Positions 34,057 to 43,835 are shown, counted from the first letter of the stretch. The stretch: 64,000 bases of DNA from Nonlabens marinus S1-08 (GCF_000831385.1 NZ_AP014548.1:682001-746000); one strand, 5' to 3'. The notes: generated by a model from the letters alone, not told the origin. Numbers and translations are program-made.

Positions 34057-34605
34057 TTAGTTATTTTCTAGTAACTCGATAAGCTCAGCTTTCTTAAGTG
34101 CTGAATAACCTTCAAGCCCTCTTTCTTTAGCCATTTCTTTAAGCTCTGCCACCGTGTTGTTGCTCAAGTCTGTAGAAGCACTTTCTACTTTTCCTTTAGG
34201 AGCATCTTCCGCCTTTACAGGTTTTGCAACTGGTTGGTCTTCTTTTTTCGCTTTCGCGGAAGCAGAATCAGAAGAATCTTTCTTCTTACCACCTTTTAAG
34301 GAAATACTAGAAATCTGAATCTGAGACAAATATTGTCTGTGACCGTTTTTCTTGCGGTATCCTTTTCTACGTTTTTTCTTAAAAACGATTACTTTGTCAC
34401 CTTTAAGGTGTCCCAGAACTTTTGCTTCAGCAAATGCTCCTTCTATAGCTGGGGCGCCGAGTGTGATGTTGTCGCCGTCACCTACAAGAAGAACTTTATC
34501 GATAGAAACCGTAGCTCCTTCGTCTTCTTGCATGCGATGTACGAACAACTTCTGATCTTTCTCGATCTTGAATTGTTGCCCTGCTATCTCTACGATTGCG
34601 TACAT
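34057..34605 (-). CDS. rplU: 50S ribosomal protein L21 with C-terminal SAP/Rho-N-like extension
   Basis: 182 residues; the L21 core (about 1-103, MYAIVEIAGQQFKIEKDQ to YRKKNGHRQYLSQIQI) is followed by a charged Ser/Lys/Ala linker (about 105-145) and a small helical domain (about 146-182, NNTVAELKEMAKERGLEGYS, KKAELIELLENN) of the Rho-N/SAP type, which binds nucleic acid. L21 binds 23S rRNA. The linker contains a decayed palindrome copy read as SASAKAK. Confidence 0.93.
   Translation of the reverse strand: MYAIVEIAGQQFKIEKDQKLFVHRMQEDEGATVSIDKVLLVGDGDNITLGAPAIEGAFAEAKVLGHLKGDKVIVFKKKRRKGYRKKNGHRQYLSQIQISSISLKGGKKKDSSDSASAKAKKEDQPVAKPVKAEDAPKGKVESASTDLSNNTVAELKEMAKERGLEGYSALKKAELIELLENN
34249..34263. 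repeat. Degenerate palindrome copy in rplU linker
   Basis: CGCTTTCGCGGAAGC: one change from the core, in the AFAKA frame (read as ASAKA). Confidence 0.7.
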
Positions 34606-34637
34606 AATGATTAATTAAATTGAATAATTTCGGGCTG

Positions 34638-34668
34638 CAAATATACTCCTATTGCTCAAATAAGCAAA
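34638..34668 (-). promoter_or_regulatory. Promoter of rplU-rpmA
   Basis: TTTG (34668-34665), exactly 19 bases, TATATTTG (34645-34638) on the minus strand: an ideal Bacteroidetes promoter. The leader is about 25 bases. Confidence 0.82.
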
Positions 34669-34699
34669 GTTATAAACAATTAATAAACGTTATTACGTT

Positions 34700-35173
34700 T
34701 TAGTGCTCGTCGTTCATAGGGTCTTGCTCTTTCCTAACCTTTTTAGTATTCCATGATTGCTTATAAATAGGGAGTATCACAAGAGCGCTGGTGATCGTAG
34801 TCGCTACCCCTGAAAGGAATACAAATAAAAGTATCGCAAACTCAATCCCACTGCCGGCTATGTTGATTTGCTCTTGCAATGCCTGAGCCAACTCTGGTCG
34901 AACTTCAAACAAATAAATTGCCATGAAAATGGTAAAAATGGTAGTTCCAATGAGTCCTGCTAACAGTCCTGCGGTAAACCCTTCCATATATTTAAATTGC
35001 TCTTTATCGTGCTTGTAAACATCACGAACTGCAAGAAAAATACAGACAGCGGTTATAACAGCATTAAAGAAGGATAGGTAAATAATTTCAGCTAACCCTA
35101 GAAGGTCAATAATCAAAAAGTATCCGATTAATGTAGCTGCAATGTAAAATCCGTATTTAATATTACTATTCAT
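34700..35173 (-). CDS. DUF4199-type membrane protein
   Basis: 157 residues with four membrane helices (about 8-25, 30-48, 68-90 and 110-132) and the DUF4199 layout: a short N terminus, VRDVYKHDKEQFKYMEGFTAGLLAGLIG between helices two and three, and a polar tail. Function unknown; the family is widespread in Bacteroidota. It is a single gene, divergent from the M16 peptidase operon. Confidence 0.72.
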   Translation of the reverse strand: MNSNIKYGFYIAATLIGYFLIIDLLGLAEIIYLSFFNAVITAVCIFLAVRDVYKHDKEQFKYMEGFTAGLLAGLIGTTIFTIFMAIYLFEVRPELAQALQEQINIAGSGIEFAILLFVFLSGVATTITSALVILPIYKQSWNTKKVRKEQDPMNDEH

Positions 35174-35348
35174 AAATTTTGGTAATGATTGGTCTTGAGG
35201 TAAAAATAAGGCTTAATTAAAGCCCTTTCCTAGTGTTTTGAAATTACTTTAACGGTATTTGCACGTCTAACACCTATTTTTAAAGTGTTTGTTTGAAACT
35301 GTAACATTTGCAGTGGACTGAGCACTAACAGTTAATAATCGTAAAAAT

Positions 35349-37091
35349 ATGAAAATGAATAAAATTGTTTTAAGCCTGGCAGTGGCTCTCATCTCTGTCG
35401 TGGGACTTGCACAAAAAGTAGAATTCACGGAGTATGACTTATCCAATGGTCTGCACGTCATTTTACATCAAGAAAATGCAGCTCCGGTTGTGACTGTAGG
35501 TGTCATGTATCAGGTAGGTGCAAAGGATGAAGAGCCAGGGCGTACTGGTTTTGCACACTTTTTTGAACACTTGTTATTCGAAGGTACTGAAAATATCGAG
35601 CGTGGGGAGTGGTTTAATATCGTAGCCGCTAACGGTGGTAGTAATAATGCAAATACCACTCAGGACCGCACATACTACTATGAAACGTTCCCTTCTAACA
35701 AATTAGAATTGGGCTTGTGGATGGAAAGTGAACGTATGCTTCACCCACAAATCGAACAAATAGGAGTAGATACTCAAAATGAAGTGGTCAAGGAGGAAAA
35801 ACGTCAACGTATTGATAATGCTCCTTATGGTGCTATTATTTATCGAACCGGTATAGACAAACACCTTTTCAAAAAACATCCATACGGACAATCGGTAATA
35901 GGTTCTATGGAAGATTTAAATGCTGCAAAGCTTTCAGAGTTTCAAGCATTCAACGATAAATTTTACAATCCTAACAATGCTACCCTAGTAGTTGCAGGTG
36001 ACATAGATATTAAAGACACTAAAAAGATGATCGAGGATTACTTCGGTACGATCGAGAACAAAGCGCCTCGCAACGAGCGTAAAATGATTGTAGAAGACCC
36101 AATCACTGAAACGCGTTATGCTACAGAGTATGATGCTAATATTCAGATTCCAGCTAAAATATTCTCTTACATCACGCCTAAATCAATTGATCGTGATGCT
36201 TATGTATTAGACTACATCTCTCAAGTATTAACTGGCGGTGCTAGTTCTAGAATGCAGAAGAGAATGGTGGAAGATGAAAAGATTGCCTTCCAGGTATTGG
36301 CATTTAACAGTGCAAACCAAGATTACGGTACTTATACTATGGGCGCTCTTGCGAAAGGTGACACTGAATTGAGCAAACTTGCAAAAGTGATGGATGAGGA
36401 AATCAAGAAGCTTCAAACCACACTAATCACAGAACGTGAATACCAAAAACTTCAAAATCAATTTGAAGCACGATATGTGAGCTCAAACTCAAGAGTACAA
36501 GGAATTGCCAGCTCTCTAGCTACTTATAATATGTTACAAGGGGATACAGACCGTATCAACAAAGAGCTTGACATCTATAAGAGCGTTACTCGAGAAGACA
36601 TCAAGCGCGCTGCTAATCAATACTTAAAGCCAAGCCAACGATTAGAACTAGACTATCTAGCTGGACAAGCTCCTGATGATATGGCAGATGCAAAGGATGA
36701 AGTGCAGCAAATGAAAGAAGAAATGATGGCGACAGGAACTAATAAAATGTCAGACAAAATTTTCTTCGATTATAATGAAGCTTCTTTAACCGCTAATTCT
36801 AAAAAAGAATTGGATAAAATGGCTCAAGTCATGAAACAAGATCCTTCCCTAATGTTGAAAGCAGAAACTTTTACAGACAGTCGCGGTACTGATTCTTATA
36901 ATTTAGAATTATCTAAACGACGATCAGCTGCAGTTATAGGATACCTAATTGCTAAAGGAATCTCAAAAGACAGATTAGAAGGCATAGGTCGTGGGGAAGC
37001 AAATCCAGTAGTTGACTGTAGCAGTGGTGATTGTACCGCAGAGCAGTACGAGCAATCCAGAAGAACTGAATTTACTATCACTAAAAAATAA
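35349..37091 (+). CDS. M16 zinc metallopeptidase fused to an OmpA-like domain
   Basis: 580 residues. Signal peptide (about 1-21, ending GLAQ); peptidase M16 domain with the inverted zinc motif HFFEH (His70, Glu73, His74) and the downstream Glu region NEVVKEEKR; M16 C-terminal domain to about residue 440; then an OmpA-like domain (about 468-580: DKIFFDYNEASLTANSKKEL, DSRGTDSYNLELSKRRSAAV, GRGEANPV) that usually grips peptidoglycan. The stop overlaps the next M16 gene (TAATG). The peptidase is probably tethered to the cell wall in the periplasm. Confidence 0.9.
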   Translation: MKMNKIVLSLAVALISVVGLAQKVEFTEYDLSNGLHVILHQENAAPVVTVGVMYQVGAKDEEPGRTGFAHFFEHLLFEGTENIERGEWFNIVAANGGSNNANTTQDRTYYYETFPSNKLELGLWMESERMLHPQIEQIGVDTQNEVVKEEKRQRIDNAPYGAIIYRTGIDKHLFKKHPYGQSVIGSMEDLNAAKLSEFQAFNDKFYNPNNATLVVAGDIDIKDTKKMIEDYFGTIENKAPRNERKMIVEDPITETRYATEYDANIQIPAKIFSYITPKSIDRDAYVLDYISQVLTGGASSRMQKRMVEDEKIAFQVLAFNSANQDYGTYTMGALAKGDTELSKLAKVMDEEIKKLQTTLITEREYQKLQNQFEARYVSSNSRVQGIASSLATYNMLQGDTDRINKELDIYKSVTREDIKRAANQYLKPSQRLELDYLAGQAPDDMADAKDEVQQMKEEMMATGTNKMSDKIFFDYNEASLTANSKKELDKMAQVMKQDPSLMLKAETFTDSRGTDSYNLELSKRRSAAVIGYLIAKGISKDRLEGIGRGEANPVVDCSSGDCTAEQYEQSRRTEFTITKK

Positions 37092-39166
37092 TGACAACAA
37101 TGAAAAAATATATCATCGCATGCATAGCCGTTCTCTTCATAGGAACAGCTGCCATTGCCCAAATTGATCGATCTAAAATACCAACTTCTGGCCCAATGCC
37201 AGAAATCAACCTAGGTGAACCTTATACATTTGACTTAGACAATGGACTTAAGGTTCTCGTAGTTGAAGATTCAAAACTTCCTACTATAAGCTTCAATCTA
37301 GACCTTAACAATCCTCCTATTGTAGAAGGAAACAAAGCAGGTGTACAGTCATTGACTGGAAGCATCATGGGAAAAGGAACCACTAAAACTCCTAAGGAGA
37401 AATTCAACGAGCAAGTAGATTATCTAGGCGCTCAAATTTATTTAGGCACTGGTGGCGGTGGAGCTTCTACTCTTTCAAAATACACAGAGCAGGTAATGGC
37501 CATGTTTGCTGAAGCTGCTTTATATCCTAATTTCAATGAGGAAGAACTGGCAACAGAAAAGTCTCAATTGATTGAAGGAATTAAATCTGGAGAAAACAGT
37601 GCTGCTGCGATTGCAGGTAAAGTACGTGGAGCATTAGCTTACGGTAAAGATCACGCTGCTGGAGAGTTTGCTACTGTAGAAACAATCAACAACGTTGAGC
37701 TAGCTGATGTGAAAAAATTCTATTCGGATTATTTTGTTCCTAACAGGGCTTATTTATTGATAAGCGGAGACATAGATAAAAAGGAGGCTAAGAAATTGGT
37801 GAATAAGTACTTTGGAGAATGGAAAGCCAAAGAAGCTCCTAAATCAAATCTACCTGAGGTAACTGATGTTCCTACAACTGAGATTGATTTTATCAACGTG
37901 CCTAACGCTGTGCAAACAGAACTCGCTGTTATCAATACTTCAGAATTGAAAATGAGCGATAAGGACTATCATGCTGCCTTAGTAGCAAATTACATTTTCG
38001 GTGGTGGGTTCGGTTCTTATTTGAACATGAACTTGCGTGAGAAAAACGGTTATACCTATGGTGCTGGATCCTCCTTAGGTGCTGGTAGAGATTACAAATC
38101 TACTTTTAGAGCAACGACTAAAGTGCGTAACGAAGTTACAGACAGTGCTGTTGTAGAGACATTTAAAGAATTGGATCGCATCAAGACCACTTATGTGACT
38201 GATGAAGACCTTTCAAATGCAAAAGCTAAGTTCCTAGGAAGTTTCATCATGCAATCTGAAGACAAGTCTGTAGTTGCAGACCGCGCGATCACGATTCGTA
38301 CGAATAATCTTGATGAAGATTTCTACAAAGACTTTATCTCTAACATTAACGCTGTTACTAAAGAAGATGTGAAACGCGTCGCTAACAAATACTTTAAGAC
38401 AGATAACATGCGTATTGTTCTAGTAGGTAAAGCTAGTGAGGTTTTAGAGCCTCTTGAAAACATGAAAATTAACGGTAAAAATGTACCGATTAAATTTTAC
38501 GATAAAGAAGCTAATGTTACAGATCGCCCATCTACAATAGCGATCCCAGAGGGAACAACAGTCAACACTATTTTTGCAGATTATGTAAAGGCAATTGGTG
38601 GACGTGATCAAGTTGCTGAGGTAAAATCGATGGCAATGATAGGTTCAAGTACGACTCCAATGGGTGAATTAGTATTGAACGTTAAGAAAACTAACGATAA
38701 TAAATTCAGCCAAACCATTACTATGGGAGGTAACGTAGCCTCTAAAATGGTTTACGCTAACGGAGCAGGAAAAGTAAGCGGTATGCAAGGAAGTGCAGTA
38801 TTAGAAGGAGAACAGCTTGAAGCTGCTGCTGCTGAGGCTGTACTGTTCCCAGAGTTTGCAAATCCTGATGGTGGAACCTTGATAGGAGCAGAAAAAATGG
38901 GCGATAAGAAAGTCTATGTCGTTCAAGTATCTGATACTAAAAAGAACTACTATGACATGAATACTGGACTTTTACTAGGACAGGAAACTACTCAAGAGGT
39001 TCAAGGTCAAACCTACAGCACCATGATCAAGTATGACAACTATAAAGAAGTTAAGGGTGTGAAATACCCAATGACCATCATCCAAAACATGGCGGGTCGT
39101 GATTTCAGATTTGACATCAACACGTTAAGAGTGAATGAAGGCGTTACTGATGCTGACTTCAACTAG
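37091..39166 (+). CDS. M16 peptidase-family protein lacking the zinc motif
   Basis: 691 residues. Signal peptide (about 1-24; an ATG at 37100 is an equally good start), two M16 domains (about 40-460, DLDNGLKVLVVEDSKLP and NLREKNGYTYGAGSSLGAG), and a C-terminal domain (about 495-691) resembling outer-membrane lipoprotein-sorting folds. Where HxxEH is expected it reads SIMGKGTTKTPKEKF, so it is the inactive partner of the preceding catalytic subunit. It retains the R/Y motif of the non-catalytic M16B chain. Confidence 0.88.
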   Translation: MTTMKKYIIACIAVLFIGTAAIAQIDRSKIPTSGPMPEINLGEPYTFDLDNGLKVLVVEDSKLPTISFNLDLNNPPIVEGNKAGVQSLTGSIMGKGTTKTPKEKFNEQVDYLGAQIYLGTGGGGASTLSKYTEQVMAMFAEAALYPNFNEEELATEKSQLIEGIKSGENSAAAIAGKVRGALAYGKDHAAGEFATVETINNVELADVKKFYSDYFVPNRAYLLISGDIDKKEAKKLVNKYFGEWKAKEAPKSNLPEVTDVPTTEIDFINVPNAVQTELAVINTSELKMSDKDYHAALVANYIFGGGFGSYLNMNLREKNGYTYGAGSSLGAGRDYKSTFRATTKVRNEVTDSAVVETFKELDRIKTTYVTDEDLSNAKAKFLGSFIMQSEDKSVVADRAITIRTNNLDEDFYKDFISNINAVTKEDVKRVANKYFKTDNMRIVLVGKASEVLEPLENMKINGKNVPIKFYDKEANVTDRPSTIAIPEGTTVNTIFADYVKAIGGRDQVAEVKSMAMIGSSTTPMGELVLNVKKTNDNKFSQTITMGGNVASKMVYANGAGKVSGMQGSAVLEGEQLEAAAAEAVLFPEFANPDGGTLIGAEKMGDKKVYVVQVSDTKKNYYDMNTGLLLGQETTQEVQGQTYSTMIKYDNYKEVKGVKYPMTIIQNMAGRDFRFDINTLRVNEGVTDADFN

Positions 39167-39183
39167 AAATATGTAGAAGGGTT

Positions 39184-39199
39184 CGCTTTCGCGAAAGCG
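39184..39199. repeat. Dispersed palindrome, copy 11 (intergenic)
   Basis: CGCTTTCGCGAAAGCG; symmetry reaches 22 bases (39181-39202), 15 bases after the M16 stop. Confidence 0.95.
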
Positions 39200-39220
39200 A
39201 ACTTCTTTATTGAATTTTTT

Positions 39221-39257
39221 AAGAACCAGTCTTTATTTAGAGGCTGGTTCTTTTTTT
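39221..39257 (+). terminator. Terminator of the M16 operon, overlapping the EamA gene end
   Basis: AAGAACCAG with CTGGTTCTT, then seven T. The right arm and T run are also the last codons of the convergent transporter gene. Confidence 0.85.
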
Positions 39258-40144
39258 CCCCTAGTTACTAAAATCACTGCGAGGATGATTATCCCAGTTG
39301 CTACACCTTGCCAAATCGTGAATGTTTCTCCATCCAAAGTGCCCCAAGTCAACCCAATTACAGGCATCAAATAAGTGACGCTACTAGCAAATACTGGCGA
39401 CGTCATTTGCACCAGCTTATTAAACATGACCTTGGCCGCAACGGTGCCAAAAACACACAGAATAACAATATAACCCAAACTGGTAAGAACGGCATTACTG
39501 GTAAACTCCAGCTGCGCTCCATCAGCCGAAAGGAAGACGATAATTGCTAAAGGGAGAATAAAAACAAAGTTGGCTGTTGCGATGGCAAGAGGTTTGATGT
39601 TTTGTAAGTACCGCTTGATGATATTCACATTACTGGCATAACAACAACAAGCAATCAAAACCAGTCCCACAAATAAATAGTTTTGCTCTGGATTACTTTC
39701 CATACCGGCAAGAATTAATCCCACAGCACCGCCTAGACCTATAATCACGCCTAGTAATTGCCTTCTTGAAAAGCTGATCCCAAATAGTACTGCGCCCAAT
39801 ATCAAAGTAATTAATGGCACGGTGGAGTTGAGAATAGCGCTGATCGCACTGTCGATTTCCGTTTGCGCATAAGCGAATAGAAAAGCTGGGAAAAAGGTTC
39901 CTAACAATCCTGAAAGGGCAAGCCAAGGCCAGTCTTTACGCTTAGTTTTTGAAAAAGAATTCCACCCTATGGAGATCAAAATAACTCCTGAAATCATGGT
40001 GCGTAGTGCTCCTAATTGCAAGGGTTGTAAGGTGAGGTTACCACTACTGTCTTGGCCCAAAGCCTTTTTAATTAGTATAAAGGAGGTTCCCCAAATGACA
40101 CTTAAAATGATGAGGTAAACGTACTTGAGATGAGATTCCTTCAT
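39233..40144 (-). CDS. EamA/DMT-family transporter
   Basis: 303 residues from ATG 40144 (MKESHLKYVYLIILSVIWG); a GTG at 40171 in the same frame is less likely. Ten helices in two EamA repeats, with VIWGTSFILIKKAL at the start of the first and GTVAAKVMFNKLVQMTSPVFASSVTYLMPVIG-like features in the second (GTLDGETFTIWQGVATG). Family members export amino acids or metabolites. Substrate cannot be told. Confidence 0.88.
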   Translation of the reverse strand: MKESHLKYVYLIILSVIWGTSFILIKKALGQDSSGNLTLQPLQLGALRTMISGVILISIGWNSFSKTKRKDWPWLALSGLLGTFFPAFLFAYAQTEIDSAISAILNSTVPLITLILGAVLFGISFSRRQLLGVIIGLGGAVGLILAGMESNPEQNYLFVGLVLIACCCYASNVNIIKRYLQNIKPLAIATANFVFILPLAIIVFLSADGAQLEFTSNAVLTSLGYIVILCVFGTVAAKVMFNKLVQMTSPVFASSVTYLMPVIGLTWGTLDGETFTIWQGVATGIIILAVILVTRGKKEPASK

Positions 40145-40195
40145 GAATTTTGATAATCCTGCAAAGGTCACTCATTTTAAAAGATATACTAGAAA

Positions 40196-40780
40196 TTAAT
40201 TCTTTGCAGCTGTTTTGGCTTTCCATTGTAGAGATTCCATCATCTTTACCATGTCTTGTTTGATGTATTCCACAGCCGGCAAAATAGAATCGTAATAAGG
40301 CTCTCTATTAAAATAAAGTGAAGCGGTCAAAAAGTTTTGGACACTATCGGTCACATAAAACTGTATGTTTGAGGCAGCGTCACCTTCTACTTCATAGAAC
40401 ATCCCGTAGGTCTTATTCTTAGGATTTACAAAGGGCTGCTCTGTAATTGCATCAGCCATTTGATTGTGGGTGTAGGAAAGTTTTTGTCCGTCAATAAGAA
40501 GTTGTCTCAAATTTTCTTCTACAGATCGATAATTGACGTAAACCATGGCGTCCATATCAGGGTAACTGATGGTCATGGAACAATCCTTTTTCCCTTTCAT
40601 CACCGCCTTGTCGTTCATATCAAAGCTAAAAGAGCAATCTTTTTCTATGGATTTATAGGTGGGATCTGGATAGTTCAATGCGAGTTGCGCATCTGGTTTA
40701 GGCACAGCATCCTCACCACCACAGCTTGCCAGCAGGATGATGAACAAAAAAATACTTGCTGTTTTTATGGCGTCGTACAT
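40196..40780 (-). CDS. gldD: Gliding motility lipoprotein GldD
   Basis: 194 residues. Lipobox LASC (Cys about residue 20) and the GldD pattern KPDAQLALNYPDPTY, SFDMNDKA, KDCSMTISYPDMDAMVYVNY and a C-terminal LYFNREPYYDSILPAVEYIKQDM. GldD is required for type IX secretion-dependent gliding in Flavobacterium. It overlaps the gldE stop by 16 bases and is the last gene of the ssb-gldE-gldD unit. Confidence 0.93.
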   Translation of the reverse strand: MYDAIKTASIFLFIILLASCGGEDAVPKPDAQLALNYPDPTYKSIEKDCSFSFDMNDKAVMKGKKDCSMTISYPDMDAMVYVNYRSVEENLRQLLIDGQKLSYTHNQMADAITEQPFVNPKNKTYGMFYEVEGDAASNIQFYVTDSVQNFLTASLYFNREPYYDSILPAVEYIKQDMVKMMESLQWKAKTAAKN

Positions 40781-42072
40781 TTGATTTGTTTGATGCGTTT
40801 TTTATCCATCGACTCTATCACAAACGTAAAACCTTCAAATATTATTTTGTCCAACTTGCGAGGGAAGTGACCCGTCTGCTCTAGCAGGAAACCCGCAATA
40901 GTTTCAGATTCTCCTTTGGCATTTTCAAAAATCGCTATAGTTTCATCTTCAAAGTCTACAATGCGATAAAAGTCTTTAATGGAAGTCTTTCCTTCAAAAA
41001 TAAAATTGCGATCGTCGAGCTTGCTATAGATAAGATTTTCATCATCAAACTCGTCACTTATATCTCCCACAATCTCCTCTATGATGTCTTCTAAGGTGAT
41101 CAACCCACTTGTTCCACCGTATTCGTCTACCACTATCGCTAGGTGCTTCTTTTGCTCTTGAAAGTCCTGTAAAAGGTCATCCAGCTTTTTATTCTCTGGA
41201 ACAAAGTAGGCCTCTCGCAATAACTTTGTCCATTCAAAATTCTTACGGTCGATATATGGCAACAAATCCTTTACGTACAATACACCTGTAATATTGTCCA
41301 CACTTTCCTTAAAAACAGGAATGCGGGAATACCCGTTACTAATCACTCTAGGTACAATTTCTTTGAAGTTGAGATTTTCATCCAGCGCAAAAACATCTGT
41401 CCTGTTGCGCATCACATTTTTTGTGTCTGTATTACCGAAGCTTACAATCCCTTGCAGTAATTGCTGTTCTTCATCAGTGGTATCATTCTCGTCAGTCAAT
41501 TCAAGGGCTTGAGACAGTTGAGAAACGGTAATATTAGATTTTTTGCTACCTAGACGGTCTTGAATTTGCAAGGTTACATATCGCATAGGCAAACTCATAA
41601 AACTGAATAGTTTGTCTAATACATTAAGCGGTACAGCCATAAAATTAGCAAACCCAATGGGGTTCCTATTAGCATACACCTTAGGGAATATCTCACCAAA
41701 AAGCAAAATTAAAAAAGTCACGGCACCTACTTCAATCACAAAACGCAACACCTCATTTTCCAGTCCACTGAACCAAACTTCGGCTAGAATACTAAAAATC
41801 AAAACTGATGTAATATTGATGGCATTGTTAGCGATCAATATGGTCGCTAACAACTTTTTAGGGCGATCCAGCAATTTAGCTACAATTTCCCGTCTCGGGA
41901 ATTTGACATCTTGCTCTTCCAGCTCTGTATTACTAAGAGAAAACAGGGCTACTTCTGCGCCACTTATCAAGGCACTAAATAAGAGGAGTATGACAAACAC
42001 GATCAAGTAGATCAACTGCTCTGGTTGGGTAATCATCAACAACTGCACTAAGGGCAATGGGTCTGGATCCAA
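40765..42072 (-). CDS. gldE: Gliding motility-associated protein GldE (CorC/HlyC type)
   Basis: 435 residues. DUF21 membrane domain (about 15-170, [17 protein letters not shown]), two CBS domains (about 205-330, [23 protein letters not shown]) and a CorC_HlyC C-terminal domain (about 345-425). GldE is a paralog of magnesium/cobalt efflux proteins that is always linked to gldD and acts with it. Lies 20 bases after ssb. Confidence 0.94.
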   Translation of the reverse strand: MDPDPLPLVQLLMITQPEQLIYLIVFVILLLFSALISGAEVALFSLSNTELEEQDVKFPRREIVAKLLDRPKKLLATILIANNAINITSVLIFSILAEVWFSGLENEVLRFVIEVGAVTFLILLFGEIFPKVYANRNPIGFANFMAVPLNVLDKLFSFMSLPMRYVTLQIQDRLGSKKSNITVSQLSQALELTDENDTTDEEQQLLQGIVSFGNTDTKNVMRNRTDVFALDENLNFKEIVPRVISNGYSRIPVFKESVDNITGVLYVKDLLPYIDRKNFEWTKLLREAYFVPENKKLDDLLQDFQEQKKHLAIVVDEYGGTSGLITLEDIIEEIVGDISDEFDDENLIYSKLDDRNFIFEGKTSIKDFYRIVDFEDETIAIFENAKGESETIAGFLLEQTGHFPRKLDKIIFEGFTFVIESMDKKRIKQIKCTTP

Positions 42073-42092
42073 TTTCTAATTTTTAGAGTTGA

Positions 42093-42563
42093 TTAAAATG
42101 GCAAATCATCGTCCTCGTCATTGTCCATGGACTGCGGCACGGGAGCTGATGTTTGTTTGGCTGGTGCTTGACTTGCTTGTGGCTGGGCTTGTTGAGGCTG
42201 GCTAGAGTTAGATGTAGCATTTTCATTTTTCGGAGTCAAGAACGTAAACTCCTGTACCTGAATCTCAGTAGTATAGCGCTGTTGGCCATCCTCACCGGTC
42301 CATTGGCGGCTCTTGATGCGTCCTTCTATATATACTTTATCACCTTTATGCAGGTATTTCTCACAAACTTCGGCTGCCTTGTTACGCACGACACAGTTGT
42401 GCCATTCCGTATTTGAAACCCGCTCACCAGTGTTACGGTTCACGTACTCCTCATTAGTCGCTAGTGGGAAACGCCCTATGCAATTACCACCTTCAAAATA
42501 TTTCATCTTGACCTCATCGCCTGTGTGCCCTATAAGCATCACTTTGTTTAATGTACCTGCCAT
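42093..42563 (-). CDS. ssb: Single-stranded DNA-binding protein
   Basis: 156 residues. OB fold (about 1-108, VMLIGHTGDEVKMKYFEGG and WHNCVVRNKAAEVCEKYLHKGDKVYIEGR), a Gln/Pro/Ala linker and the acidic protein-docking tip DDDLPF. Head of the ssb-gldE-gldD unit; mutY is on the same strand 99 bases upstream. Confidence 0.96.
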   Translation of the reverse strand: MAGTLNKVMLIGHTGDEVKMKYFEGGNCIGRFPLATNEEYVNRNTGERVSNTEWHNCVVRNKAAEVCEKYLHKGDKVYIEGRIKSRQWTGEDGQQRYTTEIQVQEFTFLTPKNENATSNSSQPQQAQPQASQAPAKQTSAPVPQSMDNDEDDDLPF

Positions 42564-42594
42564 AATTCGTCTGTATTGAGTTTAAAAAAGTCTA

Positions 42595-42602
42595 CAAATA
42601 TA
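42595..42602 (-). promoter_or_regulatory. Bacteroidetes -7 box of ssb-gldE-gldD
   Basis: TATATTTG on the minus strand, 32 bases before the ssb ATG; no clear -33 TTTG. Confidence 0.5.
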
Positions 42603-42661
42603 GAAAGATTGCCTACCATCCCCACAGATAAATACATGTTAAACAGCGTATTCCTAGGATT

Positions 42662-43702
42662 CTATTTATGCCAGAATTCGTTCATAAACCGCTCCATTAA
42701 AACATGTAGCGGCTTCGCTTTCGCTTCTGCAATAGACATTGCACCTTCAACCTCAGTTTCCGTTTCAATAATCCAAAAGTAGGCATGGATTTTACGATGA
42801 CTTAATTTGTGTATGATCGGTTCTTGATTGTATACGCTTTCGCGAAAGCGAACCCCTCCATAAACCTCTTGAAAACTGTCAGCAGCAGTGAACTCATGAG
42901 ACAGCAATGCACCATTAGATTCTACGAAAGGAAACTCATAGAGTCCTGCCCAGATGCCTGTTTGTGGCCGTTCTTGCAATAGCGTTTTTCCTGACGGTGT
43001 GATAGTGACCATGTAATGATGGTGCAGGGAAAGCACTTTAGTCTTTTTGAGTTTTACCGGTAATTCAGTAATTCGATCTTCTTTAAAAGCTGCACAATCG
43101 TTCTGAAATGGACAAACGCCACAGTCTGGATTTTTAGGAACACACTGCAGTGCGCCAAATTCCATTATCGCTTGATTGTACTGCGCTGGTTTCTTAGGGT
43201 CAATTAAGGAATTCGCCAGTTTTTTAAACTCTTTCACACCTTCTGTACTATTAATAGGAAGCGAAAAGCCGTAAATCCTAGAAAGCACCCTGTATACATT
43301 TCCATCCACCACCACAACCGGTTCTTTATAAGCAAAACTGGCAATAGCGGCAGCGGTATATTCTCCCACCCCCTTCAATTCTAGCAATTCTTTATAGGAT
43401 TTAGGAAAAATACCCGCTTTATCGATGACTTGTCGTGCCGCTGCTTGTAGGTTTCTCGCACGGGAATAATAGCCTAGACCTTGCCATAGCTTCAAGACTT
43501 CTTCTTGTGGTGCAGCTGCAAGTTCCTGGACCGTAGGGAAGCGTTCAACAAACTTCAAATAGTACGGCATCCCTTGATTGACGCGGGTTTGCTGAAGGAT
43601 TATCTCACTCAACCAGATCAAATATGGGTCTGTTGTCTCCCTCCAGGGCAAGGATCTTTTGTGATTATGATACCAGGAAATAAGCGTATTAGAGAAGTTC
43701 AT
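42662..43702 (-). CDS. mutY: A/G-specific adenine DNA glycosylase
   Basis: 346 residues. Helix-hairpin-helix ELKGVGEYTAAAIASFAY with catalytic Asp in VVVDGNVYRVLSR (about 115-150), iron-sulfur cysteines in a C-x6-C-x2-C-x5-C set (QCVPKNPDCGVCPFQNDC), and a C-terminal NUDIX-like domain that reads 8-oxoG. It removes A opposite 8-oxoG. A palindrome writes RFRES in the C-terminal domain, and a half copy is read as AEAKAKP near the end. Confidence 0.95.
   Translation of the reverse strand: MNFSNTLISWYHNHKRSLPWRETTDPYLIWLSEIILQQTRVNQGMPYYLKFVERFPTVQELAAAPQEEVLKLWQGLGYYSRARNLQAAARQVIDKAGIFPKSYKELLELKGVGEYTAAAIASFAYKEPVVVVDGNVYRVLSRIYGFSLPINSTEGVKEFKKLANSLIDPKKPAQYNQAIMEFGALQCVPKNPDCGVCPFQNDCAAFKEDRITELPVKLKKTKVLSLHHHYMVTITPSGKTLLQERPQTGIWAGLYEFPFVESNGALLSHEFTAADSFQEVYGGVRFRESVYNQEPIIHKLSHRKIHAYFWIIETETEVEGAMSIAEAKAKPLHVLMERFMNEFWHK
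42836..42851. repeat. Dispersed palindrome, copy 12 (in mutY)
   Basis: CGCTTTCGCGAAAGCG, RFRES frame. A half site (CTTCGCTTTCGCTTCTGC) lies at 42714-42731 in the same gene. Confidence 0.95.
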
Positions 43703-43782
43703 GAGGTAGGAATGAGCAAGTTAGCAAGATATATCTTCTTAAAATTTAATCAATTAGAGATTTTTTGTTTGTTATAATGAAC

Positions 43783-43790
43783 TATCTTTG
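43783..43790 (+). promoter_or_regulatory. Bacteroidetes -7 box of the HU gene
   Basis: TATCTTTG followed by GCGCC, 45 bases before the HU ATG. T-rich upstream but the -33 spacing is 15, not 19. Confidence 0.55.
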
Positions 43791-43835
43791 CGCCCTGTTT
43801 CATAAAACCCTAATAATAAAATTTAAACAGTAAAC

